From positions 18,208,526-18,272,525 of the forward strand of contig OW388296.1 of NCBI GenBank assembly GCA_936450465.1: 64,000 nucleotides of DNA, written 5' to 3'. The notes beneath the pieces were generated by a model. That model did not search any database and was not told where the DNA came from. It saw nothing but the letters and a program-made list of their open reading frames with translations. How positions within the stretch are numbered: position 1 is the first letter of the stretch; every line of letters starts with the position of its first letter. Shown in pieces: positions 48,691 through 59,897 of this stretch. The DNA is from Gibbula magus (lineage: Eukaryota > Mollusca > Gastropoda > Trochida > Trochidae). Both the position numbers and the translations under genes were made by a program.

Positions 48691-50300
48691 TGTATATCGT
48701 CACTACACTGAAAAGCAATAAAACATTCAGTCAATACTTTCGGATGAAATAACACTGCAACTCCACACTGGACGCCACTTTATGACTAGTCAGTATTTTA
48801 CATTGTCACAGTGAAGTAAAACTGCTCCTCCACAGTTTATAGAATATCGAAATTAAGATGACATATCTACACTTTTTTGTCAAGAATTACTTTTGAATGA
48901 TTCACGGATTCGATCAATTCCAGTATCACATTGAGGCAAACCTGTTTTCTTCATCAAACGCTCAAAATGCCCATCTTACCATTGTCACTCAGAATGGATT
49001 CGTGTGAAAATGTCGTTTTACAAATCAATTCTAAAACCAATCATTAATTGATCTTGGTGGCACTGAGGATACTTCTGTCAGGGCCATATATACAAACAAT
49101 ATATTCACATTTAAACGGCGGAGAGAGAAACGAAGAATACACTTTCTTTGTTTTGTTTTGTTTACAAAATTGTTTTTCTGAACTTTTTTTGGAACTGAAG
49201 CAGCACTGGGCATCCGTCACCTTGAACCATATTATTTATTTCTGGCTAAAGTTTTCTGGTTTTGTGTCATTAATAATTAAATTACATTTAAGATTATATT
49301 CATAGCGATAGGTTGTTACTAATTTAGTTTCAGACTAGTATGTCACCCAGATCCTAGAACAAACAATAAATGTAGCCTTCTCAAGTCTAAACAATATTGG
49401 CCAGTCTAGTTACTCTTACCCTACTTATGTTTCTGTACACGAGAACTTGCTCACCTCTTTCGTATTTGGAAATATTTATGTATTTATTATATTTTATATG
49501 TATATACCTTTCGACCGGAAGGAGTATTTCATCAACAACACATGTATGTTTTACCTTATACAGTTGCCCTTTATTTCGTTTTGTAAGGTAATAATATTGT
49601 ATCATCAAAATAGACATCTACACAAACTAGGTAATGTATGATACACTACTCTTTCAAATCAATACACTACACTTCAACATGAAAAGTTGACATACGCGAC
49701 ATATATGTAGCATCCATGGCTTGAAATTGTCCTTTGCAGTATCCAGATAAAATCAATAATTTCCTTATAAGGAGGACTTGGGAGCTATATCTCCTTATAA
49801 CGGAACGTTTGGTGCAAATATAAGCGATGACAACAAGCGCATCATAGCGATGATATGGAATAGACTGCCAAGTCTGTAAATGGACATGGACACAATAACT
49901 CTCTGTCGTTGTTTTCTAACTTCGTCGACCTTGAGATAGTTACGGTTTCGAATTTCATATATCGAAAAATCAGTGGAGTATGCTGCAAACAGGTGTGTCT
50001 GCTACAGGTCCAAACCCAGGAAAGTCAGACACACCACTTTGATGCACGAATCTGATTTTGAAATGATTTTAGAGGGTAGATCAATGAAAATAAACAGAAT
50101 TTATTATGAAACAGTGTTGTCAACATTTGGAAGGTTGATCATACTAATCTTCGAAGGCCGGACATTCAGTTTTTCATGTTCCCGTCATCATACTCTTTGT
50201 CCATGTTATATAACCATGTATATATTCCATGCATTTATTATAAATGAATGTGTATACTTTTTATTTATGCGCACTCAGACGTGAAACAAATTCCCTAACG
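48691..50300. other. No recognised gene; probable LINE 3' UTR at the end
   Basis: ORFs of 60-103 codons lack motifs. The segment 50160-50300 precedes an AATAAAGACTTATC tail and may be LINE untranslated sequence on the plus strand. A short TCCTTATAAGGA palindrome with a second copy of CTCCTTATAA occurs at about 49764-49800. Confidence 0.4.
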
Positions 50301-50335
50301 GACAATAAAGACTTATCTTATCTTATCTTATAAAT
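50301..50335 (+). repeat. (TTATC)n tail after AATAAAG, LINE 3' end
   Basis: CGGACAATAAAGACTTATC followed by further TTATC units is the form of a LINE 3' terminus with a polyadenylation-like word and a short simple-repeat tail. The upstream coding sequence is not recognisable. Confidence 0.5.
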
Positions 50336-50505
50336 AGTTCGAGAACATAAACGCTCTGTGTAATTCCTGGAAACATTGAAGTCAACCATGTCAGTACATC
50401 TGCCTCTCAAATAAATATATTTGGTTTAAACATATTTATTTCATGAAGAATTGGATTGGTAAACAAGCTTAAAGCATAAATAAATACCGCTCAGTACCAT
50501 ATATA

Positions 50506-50512
<7 letters not shown>

Positions 50513-50583
<71 letters not shown>
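50513..50583. repeat. (AT)n microsatellite
   Basis: About 35 uninterrupted AT dinucleotides. It is likely polymorphic and prone to cruciform extrusion or assembly error. Confidence 0.97.
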
Positions 50584-50584
<1 letters not shown>

Positions 50585-51424
50585 GAACGTCAACAAGTAA
50601 TATCAAGTACAACTTTGAAACGAAAACAATCAACAAATGCTACTACAATAATCATCATATATGTTATATGACATATAAGTTACAATACCTACATACAGTC
50701 CAAGACCATTGATAGTCACTTCCCTGTGCTCAAAATCACTAATGCCTGTTTACCAATCCATTCATCTTTTCATGTATGAATATTGTTTAACTTAAAATCA
50801 CTAAAATGGTCGACACAGGGACGTGTCATAAATGTGACATCCCTAACTCGAGCGTTATGCGGAACAAGAGACAAGAGATGTATCCATCCAGTGTGACATA
50901 TTCAATAGGATCTGTCACATTCTGAATGACACCCCTGTGACAACTCATCGTGATAGTAAAGAATGACATCGCACCACAGTCCATGTTAAAGGGTTTAAAT
51001 ACCTTGGGGAATTCATGCATACATTGGCGGCCAATCAGTATTTCGATAATTCATCACATTTGTAATGTTGGATGGACACTGTTGAAGTACACGGAAATAC
51101 TGTAGCACCAGTAACAGGATGTTCTTGATATACATGTGTCTTGAAGCACAGCAAACTTGACTAGAAGTCTGCAGAGATTGACCCAATACTGCAATGCAAC
51201 CATTACCACAATATCCATTTCAAGAACAACCAGTCTTGGAAGGTAGATACTTAATTATTCTCAAAACTAGAGTTTCTAAATAATATGAAAGATCATGTCT
51301 CTTATGAATTTTACATCAGCTATATTAAGTGTGAAGTATTTCCTATTGCTGTAAGTAAATTATGAAGTTCCAACCATATGTTGATGATTGAATATGGTCT
51401 CGAACGAAGTCATCGCCTCTGTCA
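50584..51424. other. No recognised feature
   Basis: AT-rich; a 64-codon minus ORF (50826-51020) has no motif. Confidence 0.45.
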
Positions 51425-51790
51425 TTCCTACTTTTGAAAATGAATACCATTTTTGTCGTGAATGTCCATTTTATCTAGGACTTAGAACAACTATAATCCC
51501 ATCATATTATTACAATTGTCCTTCATATGAGAAGTTATACTAATGGTTCATATCAGAGAACCTATCCCTCATACATAGTCTTTGAAAATATGAGTACCTA
51601 GCCAGAAGGAAACGTAATACTTTTTTGTGATACTTTTTTGTGTCTTTTTTGTGTCTATTTCCAAATGTATATATTGATATCTAACATATGTGTCTATGAT
51701 TTTATTTGCGCTCCGATAATGCGCACATTGTATACTTTGTATAATGGGCCTGTGGCCCTTTTACTGAAATAAACATATCTCTCTCTCTTC
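51425..51790 (+). pseudogene. LINE C-terminal zinc-knuckle scrap and 3' UTR
   Basis: Translation from about 51430 gives FENEYHFCRECPFYLGLRTT, then PSYYYNCPSYEKLY, a stop, and SENLSLIHSL, a stop, then KYEYLARRKR. This is the C-terminal LINE pattern E-x-E-Y-H-F-x3-C-P-F-Y-x2-LR followed by a KY/RRKR end. Then comes a 3' UTR with AATGGGCCTGTGGCCCTTTT, AAATAAACAT and a (CT)n tail. It is the same family as 21795-22140 (minus), which has GGGCCAGTGGCC and a CTATTCTC tail. Two stops in the short stretch show decay. Confidence 0.65.
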
Positions 51791-53073
51791 AGAACATGAC
51801 TAGGGCCTAATAATCACTGCATGTATTGCCCTGATACACATTGTAACAATCACTTGGGTTGAACCAGGATTCATATTTCAGGAATGATATCATGGCATTG
51901 TATGTTCTGCAGATTCTTATCTTAAGATCGCCATTGATTTCTAGTAATTTTATTGCACTACGGCAATATCGAAGTTTAGAAGGATCTGCTATATTTGGGA
52001 TATGTATCTCGTGTCCACACTCAATAAAGGACATTACTATGACATTATGAGGGTTTCAAACCAAGTATTACAAGACGGGTGAAGTCTTAAAAAATAAAAA
52101 AAAATAAAATAGCTTCAAATGACTTTGACTTATTAATACTGACTGGGGTACTGCAATTGGGCATGAACGAACTCATGTGGAATTGTGAACGAGCAACGAG
52201 AAATACTAGTTTTTTAAAAACGTGCTTTTAAATAGTATAATTTCGAAAACAGAAATTCAAGAAACATTAATTGAACGCGAACGTAAAAACTCACAAAAAG
52301 GTTTTTTCTCCATACCTATCTTATATTTTGACGGTTTTTATATCAATTGTTTATTATAATTGTCGTATCTGAGTAATCAACGTATGCCATTGCCCCTGTT
52401 GGACTTCATAATGGCTCGTTTAGCAACTCGTATGCAAACCTGTGACCTGTGACTTGTGACTTGTGACTTGAATGTCGTGGCGCACATGTGTACACAAGTG
52501 ACACTGTGTCGGCTCGCTTGAATCACAGCTGTACAAAATGTCAAAGTTGAGATGAAGTTTGAGCGGGACAGATACCAGGAAGAACGGATATGAATCACGC
52601 AGAGAACAGGCTATTGTCTATCTCCCTATGCATCATCTAATTTAGTCTTCGCTTTTTAAACTTCCCTTTCACGTCGATAATAAATCACGGTGCATTTTGA
52701 TTATTCCTATTTATCAATGAACATGAAGTTCTTATCAGGAAGAGAATTCATATCGAAGTGGAAATGAGCATTGTACAAATTATCAGTCAGTTAGATAATT
52801 ATTGTTTAATGATTTTATCAAAGTTAGCTGGGAGGTAGAGGGTGTGTTTGCACAGAGCCATGTGATGTTGCAAACATCCGACTAGAACCCATATCCGATG
52901 ATCAAGTCCCCCAAACAATCAAAAAGTAAAGGGATTGAACGTGGTCAACATCACAAATCTGTTTGAAATTGTATTGCAAAATGTCACCACTGTGTCGTAC
53001 AGTAGCTGTATCCGTTTAAAGCCAATACATTGTACTTCAAAATAAGCTATTAAACATAATCATTGATTAGGTA
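51791..53073. other. No recognised feature
   Basis: A 75-codon minus ORF (51807-52034) and a small GTGACTT tandem tract at 52440-52470 were the only notable items. No domain was recognised. Confidence 0.45.
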
Positions 53074-53193
53074 CACAGGACAAAAAGTGGTGGAATCCAT
53101 TTGCAGGATCCTTCCGGATTCTCTCAAATTTTGCCGGATCCTTAAGAATCCGGAAGAATCCGGCAAGTGGATTCCACCACTTTTTGTCCTGTG
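53074..53193. mobile_element. Fold-back element, 30-bp arms, 29/30 match
   Basis: The left arm 53074-53103 (CACAGGACAAAAAGTGGTGG and onward) and right arm 53164-53193 pair at 29 of 30 positions. The interior consists of CCGGATCCTT and CCGGATTCTT words in both orientations (for example TTGCCGGATCC near 53131 and GGATTC/GAATCC), so it also folds. The whole is about 120 bp. It is probably a small MITE, with no coding capacity. Confidence 0.85.
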
Positions 53194-53830
53194 GTAGTTT
53201 CAACGATATGCTTTTTCAAAATTTAAATTCTACTTGAGCTTAAACCTGAGCACAGGAAAACGTTAATAAAGACATTAGGAACGAAGTGTCCCATACAGTC
53301 AAAGGGACGTAACTTGTGTTGGAGCAGCTTTTTACATAACTTTTATTGCCGCTTCACGAGGATTATCACACAACGATAGAAGTCTTTCTTTTGGTATCTA
53401 ATTTATTTTTCCCGTTGCTTAACACGTCGACTAAATGTTATCGCAAAATGACCCAAAGTGGATGGACATACTGCAAAGATAGAAAGAATCGAGTCAGTGA
53501 GGGGTTTGTCTTGCTTTTGAGATGGTCTACCGTCCAGCAAACTCCTTATGCAAAAGCAAAGCGACACATTGAAGCGTCTTGCCTAATATTAGAAAAGTGT
53601 AGCAAATATAAATCACCACAGCTAAGCCTTAAACTAAGAATTTCTAAGGGATCCTGTCAATTTAATTTTTTTTTTATCTAAGTAAAAGTCGATCATTCTT
53701 TGAGGGACCATATGTCTACCCCATGGATTATAAAACTTATTTTGAATTGATAACAACATGCCATTTTATGTTTACAGTAGAGCATGATATTATCGTTGTG
53801 ACAATGGTCTGTCATACGCGAATAGTCATT
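53194..53830. other. Unassigned sequence, one ORF
   Basis: An ORF of 111 codons at 53346-53681 (plus) is unrecognised and basic. No repeat was seen. Confidence 0.3.
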
Positions 53831-54672
53831 ATGTCTCCCCCCGAAGGGTCGGGAGACATATTGGTTTTAGCTGAGTTCCCGTCGGCGTTGGCGTCGGCGT
53901 TGGCGTCGGCGTTGGCGTCGGCGTCGGCGTTCCCATTTCGTTTCCGGAGCAGATCTCTAAAACTATGTGACCAATTATCACCAAACTTGGTATACTGTCT
54001 CTCCATATCGTGTAGATGTGCCTTTTGGGGGTTAGAGATTTTTTAAATTGAATTTTTTTTTTATTTCCATGGCAACGATTTGGACTTAGTCTATTTCAAG
54101 GGTAGTGTTCGCTTCCGGAACAGATCTTTAAAACTATGTGACCAATCATCACCAAACTTAGTATACTGTCTCTCCATATCGTGTAGATGTGCCTTTTGGG
54201 GGTTAGAGATTTTATTAAATTGAATTTTTTTTATTTCAATGGCAACGATTTGGACTTAGTCTATTTCAAGGGTAGTGTTCGTTTCCGGAGCAGATCTCTA
54301 AAACTATGTGACCAATCATCACCAAACTTGGTATTCTGTCTCTCCACATCATGTAGATGTGCCTTTTGGGGGTAAGAGATTTTTTTAAATTTTATTTTTT
54401 TATTTATTTCCACTTCATCGATTTGGACTTAGTCTTTTTCAAGGGTGTATTCGTTTCCGGAGCAGATCTCTAAAACTATGCGACCAATCATCACCAAACT
54501 TGGCATGCTGCCTCTCCATACCATGCAGATGTGCCTTTTGGGGGTTAGAGATAATTTAAAAAAATTTTTTTTTTTATTTCCATGCAACAATTTTAAATAT
54601 ACAGAGAACATTAATGGTGCTTTATGATAGTATTGTTTAGAGGTTTGGAGCATTTGAGGAAGGGGGAGACAT
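53831..54672. mobile_element. 842-bp non-autonomous element with four 171-bp repeats
   Basis: ATGTCTCCCCC at 53831-53841 is matched by its perfect reverse complement at 54662-54672, giving 11-bp terminal inverted repeats. Next to the left end is GTCTCCCCCCGAAGGGTCGG, itself a hairpin, then a GTTGGCGTCGGC-type tract (about 53880-53935). The body is four direct repeats beginning at TTCCGGAGCAGATCTCTAAA (about 53941, 54112, 54282, 54454). Each contains CACCAAACTTGGTAT, GTAGATGTGCCTTTTGGGGG, a T-run and CAACGATTTGGACTTAG. The ORFs inside (for example SALASALASAL) come from the GGCGTC tract. Confidence 0.8.
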
Positions 54673-56888
54673 CTGTTTTTACGGGTAAAAACACTTTCTA
54701 GTTGGTATATGTTGGGAGTTTTACTCCTTCAACAGTTCATGAACACAAAAACTCATACAGTGCTCTGTATAATATCATTATAATGATCCGTCAAATAAGC
54801 GTTTGATTTCAAATTAACACCGGGCCTCCAATACATAAAATGTGTTCCACATGCTTACAGTCGACTTTTCAGAATACTAATGGAAAGAATAACTTTTACA
54901 AAAATATTGTTGAATCTTTAAGTCTGGAACTCTGCGCTTTGTACGTGTAGGATAACAAGCCTCAGATTGCTTATTATAGGATATATATATAGAACATCAT
55001 ACTTGTGCATTTGGATTGTTTGTATTGAACGAGAAGATGTCATGGAAGCCGAGGAACAACGAGTTCGAATAACCGTCAAGTAGAACCGTCAGCCGTGCAA
55101 TACGGAATTCACCGTGCAATACGGAAATCGACCACGGAAACCGTATTGCACCCCTGTATTACTATCTTAAGTTTACATGGGTATATAATAAATTATACGA
55201 TGTATAACTTATTACAGATTTTCGGTATTTTCTCAGTCTCCACAATGACAGAAAGCATCAATCGAGTGTCAGCAGAGATTCCGTCCAACGAAGAAAAACG
55301 ACTGGTCTGCAGGAGTTGCCTCCCTTCAGTTAACGAGATTTTATGAATGATTCATGAAACCGCTGTTATTACCCATATCGTGTAACGGAAATAATCAGGG
55401 GTGCTGATTTATAATTTGTGCATTGGGACTTGTTAGGACACCCCTTTTCATGGGTGGTGTCCTATTTCCGATCATAGAAAATGGAAGGGAAACTTGTAAA
55501 AAAAGTTCATAAAGTGAGCCAAAATGTTATTGTCTACTTTGATAATGCATGCACATTTATAAACAGTGAAATCAGTTACATTTTGGATAAAATTTATACG
55601 TTATTTTCCTAAAACGTTGACCCCATACTAAGATTTGCAATTTTGCAACCCATGAAACTATGGCGATTACATAATTATTAGTACATTCTCTCAATTCTAT
55701 AATGTTAGTACAAAAGGCTTAACTTATAGGATGTTAAAACACAAACAACCACGTTCCTCTGAGCACATAACTTTTTATGATATTTAAATTCAAAGAGGTG
55801 TAACATTTCTTTTGGCATTCAGTTTATATAATACTTGGATAATAATTTAATAAATACAATATGTGAAGGTCAGTTTACAGAATTCTTTTTATTTCAGCAT
55901 TTACAGTGACGTTACATTTCGACAACCCGTTCAGTATAGAAAGTGTACATAACAATGATTTCACTTTATGAATATTCGGAAAAGTAGATAAATATTCCGG
56001 TATATACACAGTTCTCACATTGGCAAAAGTTTAACATTTAAATAAATAGTGGAATTCGTCAGCCATTGATGGGGAGTTACAGAGAGGGCAATTTCTGTTT
56101 TCGCTCGTGATGCCTTTCCAGCGGCCAGTTTCAACCGAAAAATAGTGGTTACTTGTTCTGAATAGCAATATAGGGTAGACAATATATTTAGATAATAAAA
56201 TGTGTGGTTCAAAAGATATTGAGCGTTTAATGATTTTATATAATAGTATCCTTTAGAGCGTCTAGAGACATCTCTGTAAGAAGTGATCCTTCAATACACG
56301 CTCTACTACTGTTACAATATAGTTAATTCGGTAACACACGGGGTTATAAAATCCATTTGTCACTCCACAATGATTAAAAATCGTTTTGATTTAAATAGAA
56401 CCAGCGATTACAAACATTTACCCAATAATTATATTTCAAAAGTCTATAGAGGTTTGATGAGTATTTCGTTGGGATATCCGATGCTACTTGTTTATACAAA
56501 AATGTAATCATTGACATTTTCGACTTCTTAAGAACTGCCAAAACTGAAAAGAGCTGAAATTTTGTGGTGAGGTACCTTGCACCTAGGGGATCAAAGTTTG
56601 CTTTCTTAAGAGATATACTAACGAATAACGTATTTCCTGATGAAGTACCGAGTCAATGGCTCTATTTTTCACGATGACTCTTCTAGCCCTTGACTGCAGC
56701 ATGCGATTTGGTAGAAGGTTTTCAAAATTACCCTTTCTCTCTATATTTAGACTCAACCATCTGGTGGAAAATAATGTGAATTTAAGTCTAATTGTTTGGA
56801 CTAAATAGAAGGTTATTAACGATGTGTTGTATATGCCCCTATGAAGTTTTGTCAAGTGAAACCAAACCATGACGAGTTGTACTCAATG
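54673..56888. other. No recognised gene
   Basis: At 55094-55150 CCGTGCAATACGGA occurs twice in direct orientation, with CCGTATTGCAC inverted, so two alternative short hairpins can form. ORFs of 65-95 codons lack motifs. Confidence 0.45.
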
Positions 56889-56890
56889 TA

Positions 56891-58186
56891 CGAGGGGCGT
56901 TCAATAAGTGTTGCAAGCGGGGCATTGGTGTTTACATAAACAGTGTCAGCTTATAGCAGGTGTTACTATAGTCAAAACATAACATTGACACATGTCAAAA
57001 CAATTTCTAGACATAACAATTATTTAGATATAATAGCTGCGCTGACCTTGGGGTCTCCATAATCATGGATTCTCTCAAACATGAACAACGCGCTGTGATC
57101 AAGTTCCTTACTAAAGAGGGATGCAAAGCTACAGAAATACATAATCGTATGTGTAATGTGATGGGTAAAGATGCTCCTAACTTTTCAACAGTTTGTCGCT
57201 GGTCTCTTCAGTTCAAGCGGGGCAGGGAGTCCTTAGACGATGACCCACAGTCAGGCAGGCCATCTGAAGTCACCCGACCGGAAGTTATTGCCGCTATCGA
57301 ATGACGAATTTTAGCTGACCGCCGTATTAAAGTTTCTGAACTGTCTTTGGAATTCCAGATATCAGTTGGAAGTGTTGGAAAAATAATTCATGACCATCTT
57401 GGTATGTCCAAGGTATCTGCAAGATGGGTACCCAGAAACCTCACAGCACAAGATCGCCAGAAAAGAACCGAAAGTTGCATGGAGCTCCTGGGTCGGTTTA
57501 ATGCGGATGAAGCCAGGTTTTTGTCTCGTCTGGTGACAGGTGACGAAACCTGGATCCACCACTGGGACCCGGAAACTAAACTGGAATCCAAGCAATGGAA
57601 GCACCCGAGTTCACCGCCTCCCCTGAAGTTTCGCACTCAACCATCAGCTGGCAAGGTTATGGCGACAATCTTTTGGGATGCAAAAGGCATATTATTAATT
57701 GATTACTTGCCAACCAAAACTACAATGAATGGTCAATATTATGCCAACCTAATGCAATAATTGCGAAAGACAATTCGACAGAAACGCCGTGGAATTTTGA
57801 CACGTGGTGTTCTGATTTTGCATGACAACGCCCCAGTCCACAAGTCAAGAGTTGCACAGGCCGCTATACGTGATTGTGGATTCGAACAGCTTAACCACCC
57901 ACCCTACAGCCCAGACCTAGCCCCCAGTGACTACTTCCTGTTCAGAAACCTGAAAGCCGCCCTACGTGGAAGGCACTTCCGGGATGACGAAGACGTCAAA
58001 GCTGCCACAGAGGCGTGGTTAGGGGGGCAAACGGAAGACTTCTACAAAAGCGGCATCAAAAGTCTTAAAGAGAAATGGAATAAATGTATTGAGGTGAAGG
58101 GTAACTATATTGAAAAATAAAAGTAAAAAATTGACTACGCGAGTTGGTTTTATATTGAAGTTGCAACACTTATTGAACGCCCCTCG
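56891..58186 (+). mobile_element. Mariner-type transposon, 1296 bp, perfect TIRs
   Basis: Terminal inverted repeats of at least 26 bp, starting CGAGGGGCGTTCAATAAGTG, are identical at both ends (56891-56916 and 58161-58186). They are flanked by TA on each side (56889-56890 and 58187-58188), the usual mariner target duplication. The total length of about 1.3 kb is standard for a full-length mariner. Perfect TIRs and only two nonsense codons in the transposase suggest a fairly recent insertion or a copy mobilised in trans. Confidence 0.95.
57065..58120 (+). pseudogene. Mariner transposase, two in-frame nonsense codons
   Basis: One reading frame of 351 codons from ATG at 57065 to TAA at 58118-58120, with no frameshift and two internal stops: TGA at 57302-57304 and TAA at 57758-57760. 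The N-terminus has the paired helix-turn-helix DNA-binding region (RAVIKFLTKEGCKATEIHNR, then STVCRWSLQFKRG..SLDDDPQSGRP). The catalytic domain has GDETWIHHWDPE (D160), LHDNAPVHKS (D254) and YSPDLAPSDYFLF (D289). The 34 residues between the last two give DD34D, the mariner signature. The C-terminus ends KWNKCIEVKGNYIEK. All catalytic residues are present, so only the stops disable it. The first stop is compatible with a CGA to TGA transition, a common decay route, but that is inference. This enzyme would excise and insert the element at TA sites in the nucleus. Confidence 0.93.
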
Positions 58187-58188
58187 TA

Positions 58189-58531
58189 GTTTGTTTTTAC
58201 TTTTTCCTATATTCATAACTCTTTTTGTAGCATGAAATGACAGGTGGGTTATCACGCAACTATTTGGGAAGACACAACAATCACGTGCCATAACAAAACA
58301 TCCCTTTCTGGGAAGCGAAGGGCTAACAGCTGGGAAATCGTTAATTTGGTGTTAGGCGTTGGCTGTTCTGTTAGTATAGTTCTGAGTATAGTGCAGCTAT
58401 ACTTGTTTCATTTCCGCAACATGCACAAAATTATTTATTTGATCGAACACTGGATTGTGACGGTTTTGACGTTCTTCGTATAAAATTGATGCAGGTTAAA
58501 AAACAACCTTCGTTTTGGAAAATAACCGTCA
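58189..58531 (+). other. Unassigned ORF with one predicted membrane segment
   Basis: The open frame 58244-58483 (79 codons) has TITCHNKTSLSGKRRANSW followed by a hydrophobic run at residues 32-55 (VNLVLGVGCSVSIVLSIVQL and onward). The order of a cysteine-bearing NKTSLS patch, basic residues and a helix with VGCSVSI loosely resembles the junction of a GPS region and the first helix of adhesion-type receptors. The resemblance is weak, there is no neighbouring exon, and chance is quite possible. Confidence 0.15.
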
Positions 58532-59023
58532 TTTAAAGGTGCAACCATTGTGTTTCATAAAATTTTATTCGCCTTTAATACGTTCCAACTCACCACATGT
58601 GATGCCTTCAATACAAATAAATTCACTCAGCTTGCATATTTATCCCCATTCGCCAAATATATCATAATTACTAGTTTCCAATTAAAATTGAGGAAGATCA
58701 TTATGCATGTGCAGAAACCGAAACTGCACGTCCCATCTATATGCACAGTAGTTATTTGACCTATTAAACATTATCAACTCAACATTGTCCTTTTGTCTGT
58801 TATAAATAAGATTCCAAAATTACGTTTGACTCATTGGCGTGCGCCACACGCTATGCATTGTCTGGTTTTCGATTAGAAATCACTAATTTTACCTTCATAT
58901 CGTCAATATGCTAAGTCTACTATCATCAAAAATGGTAGTTTTCGGTAACAGTCGGTAATTTTCGATAAAGTAACACCATTTATAACGTTTGCAATATGTT
59001 AACCCCAACAACACAATTTACAT
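58532..59023 (+). repeat. Dispersed repeat family A, copy 4
   Basis: Nearly full-length partner of 4556-5036: TTTAAAGGTGCAACCATTGT, AATACGTTCCAACTCACCA, CTCAGCTTGCATATTTATCC, CAGTAGTTATTTGACCTATT, CCAAAATTACGTTTGACTCA, and CATTTATAACGTTTGCAATA. The 69-codon ORF here (58550-58759) has its counterpart in copy 1 (4552-4782), but the frame is not kept in the other copies, so it is not a gene. Confidence 0.85.
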
Positions 59024-59780
59024 CTACTGTTCATATCCTCTCATCCCTTAAAAAACATATTTTTCAACGTTATATATGAATGATCAATAAAACAAACGAA
59101 TGAATGAAGACGGTAGTCTCAGGATGGTTGATGTCAAAACGTTTACTGATTTAGTTAAAGAGACAGGTTTAAAAAACCAAACGTCTATAGTTTATATTTT
59201 CTTCTATGAGAAGCGAATCTTTACAAAAATATTATATAGTATCCAGTTTGGAAAACAGCATTGGATGCTTGACAAATTATATTAAAGGTTGTCACTAGTT
59301 TTCGTGAGAGCCCCTTTCTTCCCTTCAACTTCAGTGGTATTTTTAACGATATACGTATGTTACCGTTCTTGTTAAATCACCAGCCTTACAATGAGCCGAC
59401 GACTGGCTAAAACAAAGAATAATTCATGATGAAAGTATTTGCAAAGATCATGAGTTTCCAACATTTGCAGAACAAAATATTGTGTGAAGGACACGGTACT
59501 TGTTCGGGATCGCATCATCAATGGTATTCCTCATTCTCTTCCCAGAGAGTTTACTCCCTTCAGATTTTCGACCCTAACCTCTGTTCTACTATCGCGAATT
59601 TCTCGGCTAGAAATAGAGAGTCTTGATTGGTTATATTGGAAGTTATTTGTGCAATCAGCGGCGCCGTTATAAAGGTGACAATTATATATTGGCACAGACA
59701 CGTCATAATGCTATTCATGGAAACAGAAACTACGATTAACATTTTCCCGTTTAATATGTTTTCCTTATTTCGTTGTTATT
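59024..59780. other. No recognised feature
   Basis: ORFs of 60-66 codons overlap one another on both strands without motifs. In particular I see no second half of the Tc1-like transposase here, which would be expected if the LINE had simply inserted into it. Confidence 0.45.
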
Positions 59781-59897
59781 TAATAATAATAATAATAAGA
59801 GTACTTATAAAGCGCAGACCTCCATAAACAAGGTTTATGCTCAATGCGCATTACACAGATGAAATATATACATATATACATACAGGTTGAATTGAAA
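59781..59897 (-). repeat. 3' UTR and (TTA)n tail of the L2-like LINE
   Basis: On the minus strand the stop of ORF2 is followed by about 95 bp including TGCGCATTGAGCATAAACC, GGTCTGCGCTTTATAAGTAC and a (TTA)n run at 59781-59802. A GCGC..GCGCTTTATAA-type 3' end with a trinucleotide tail is typical of L2-clade LINEs. Confidence 0.85.

Noticed and set aside
58244..58483. Adhesion-receptor-like GPS plus first membrane helix
   Set aside because: The resemblance is only to a short hydrophobic pattern. The canonical GPS cysteine and tryptophan arrangement is not complete, and no further helices follow in any frame.
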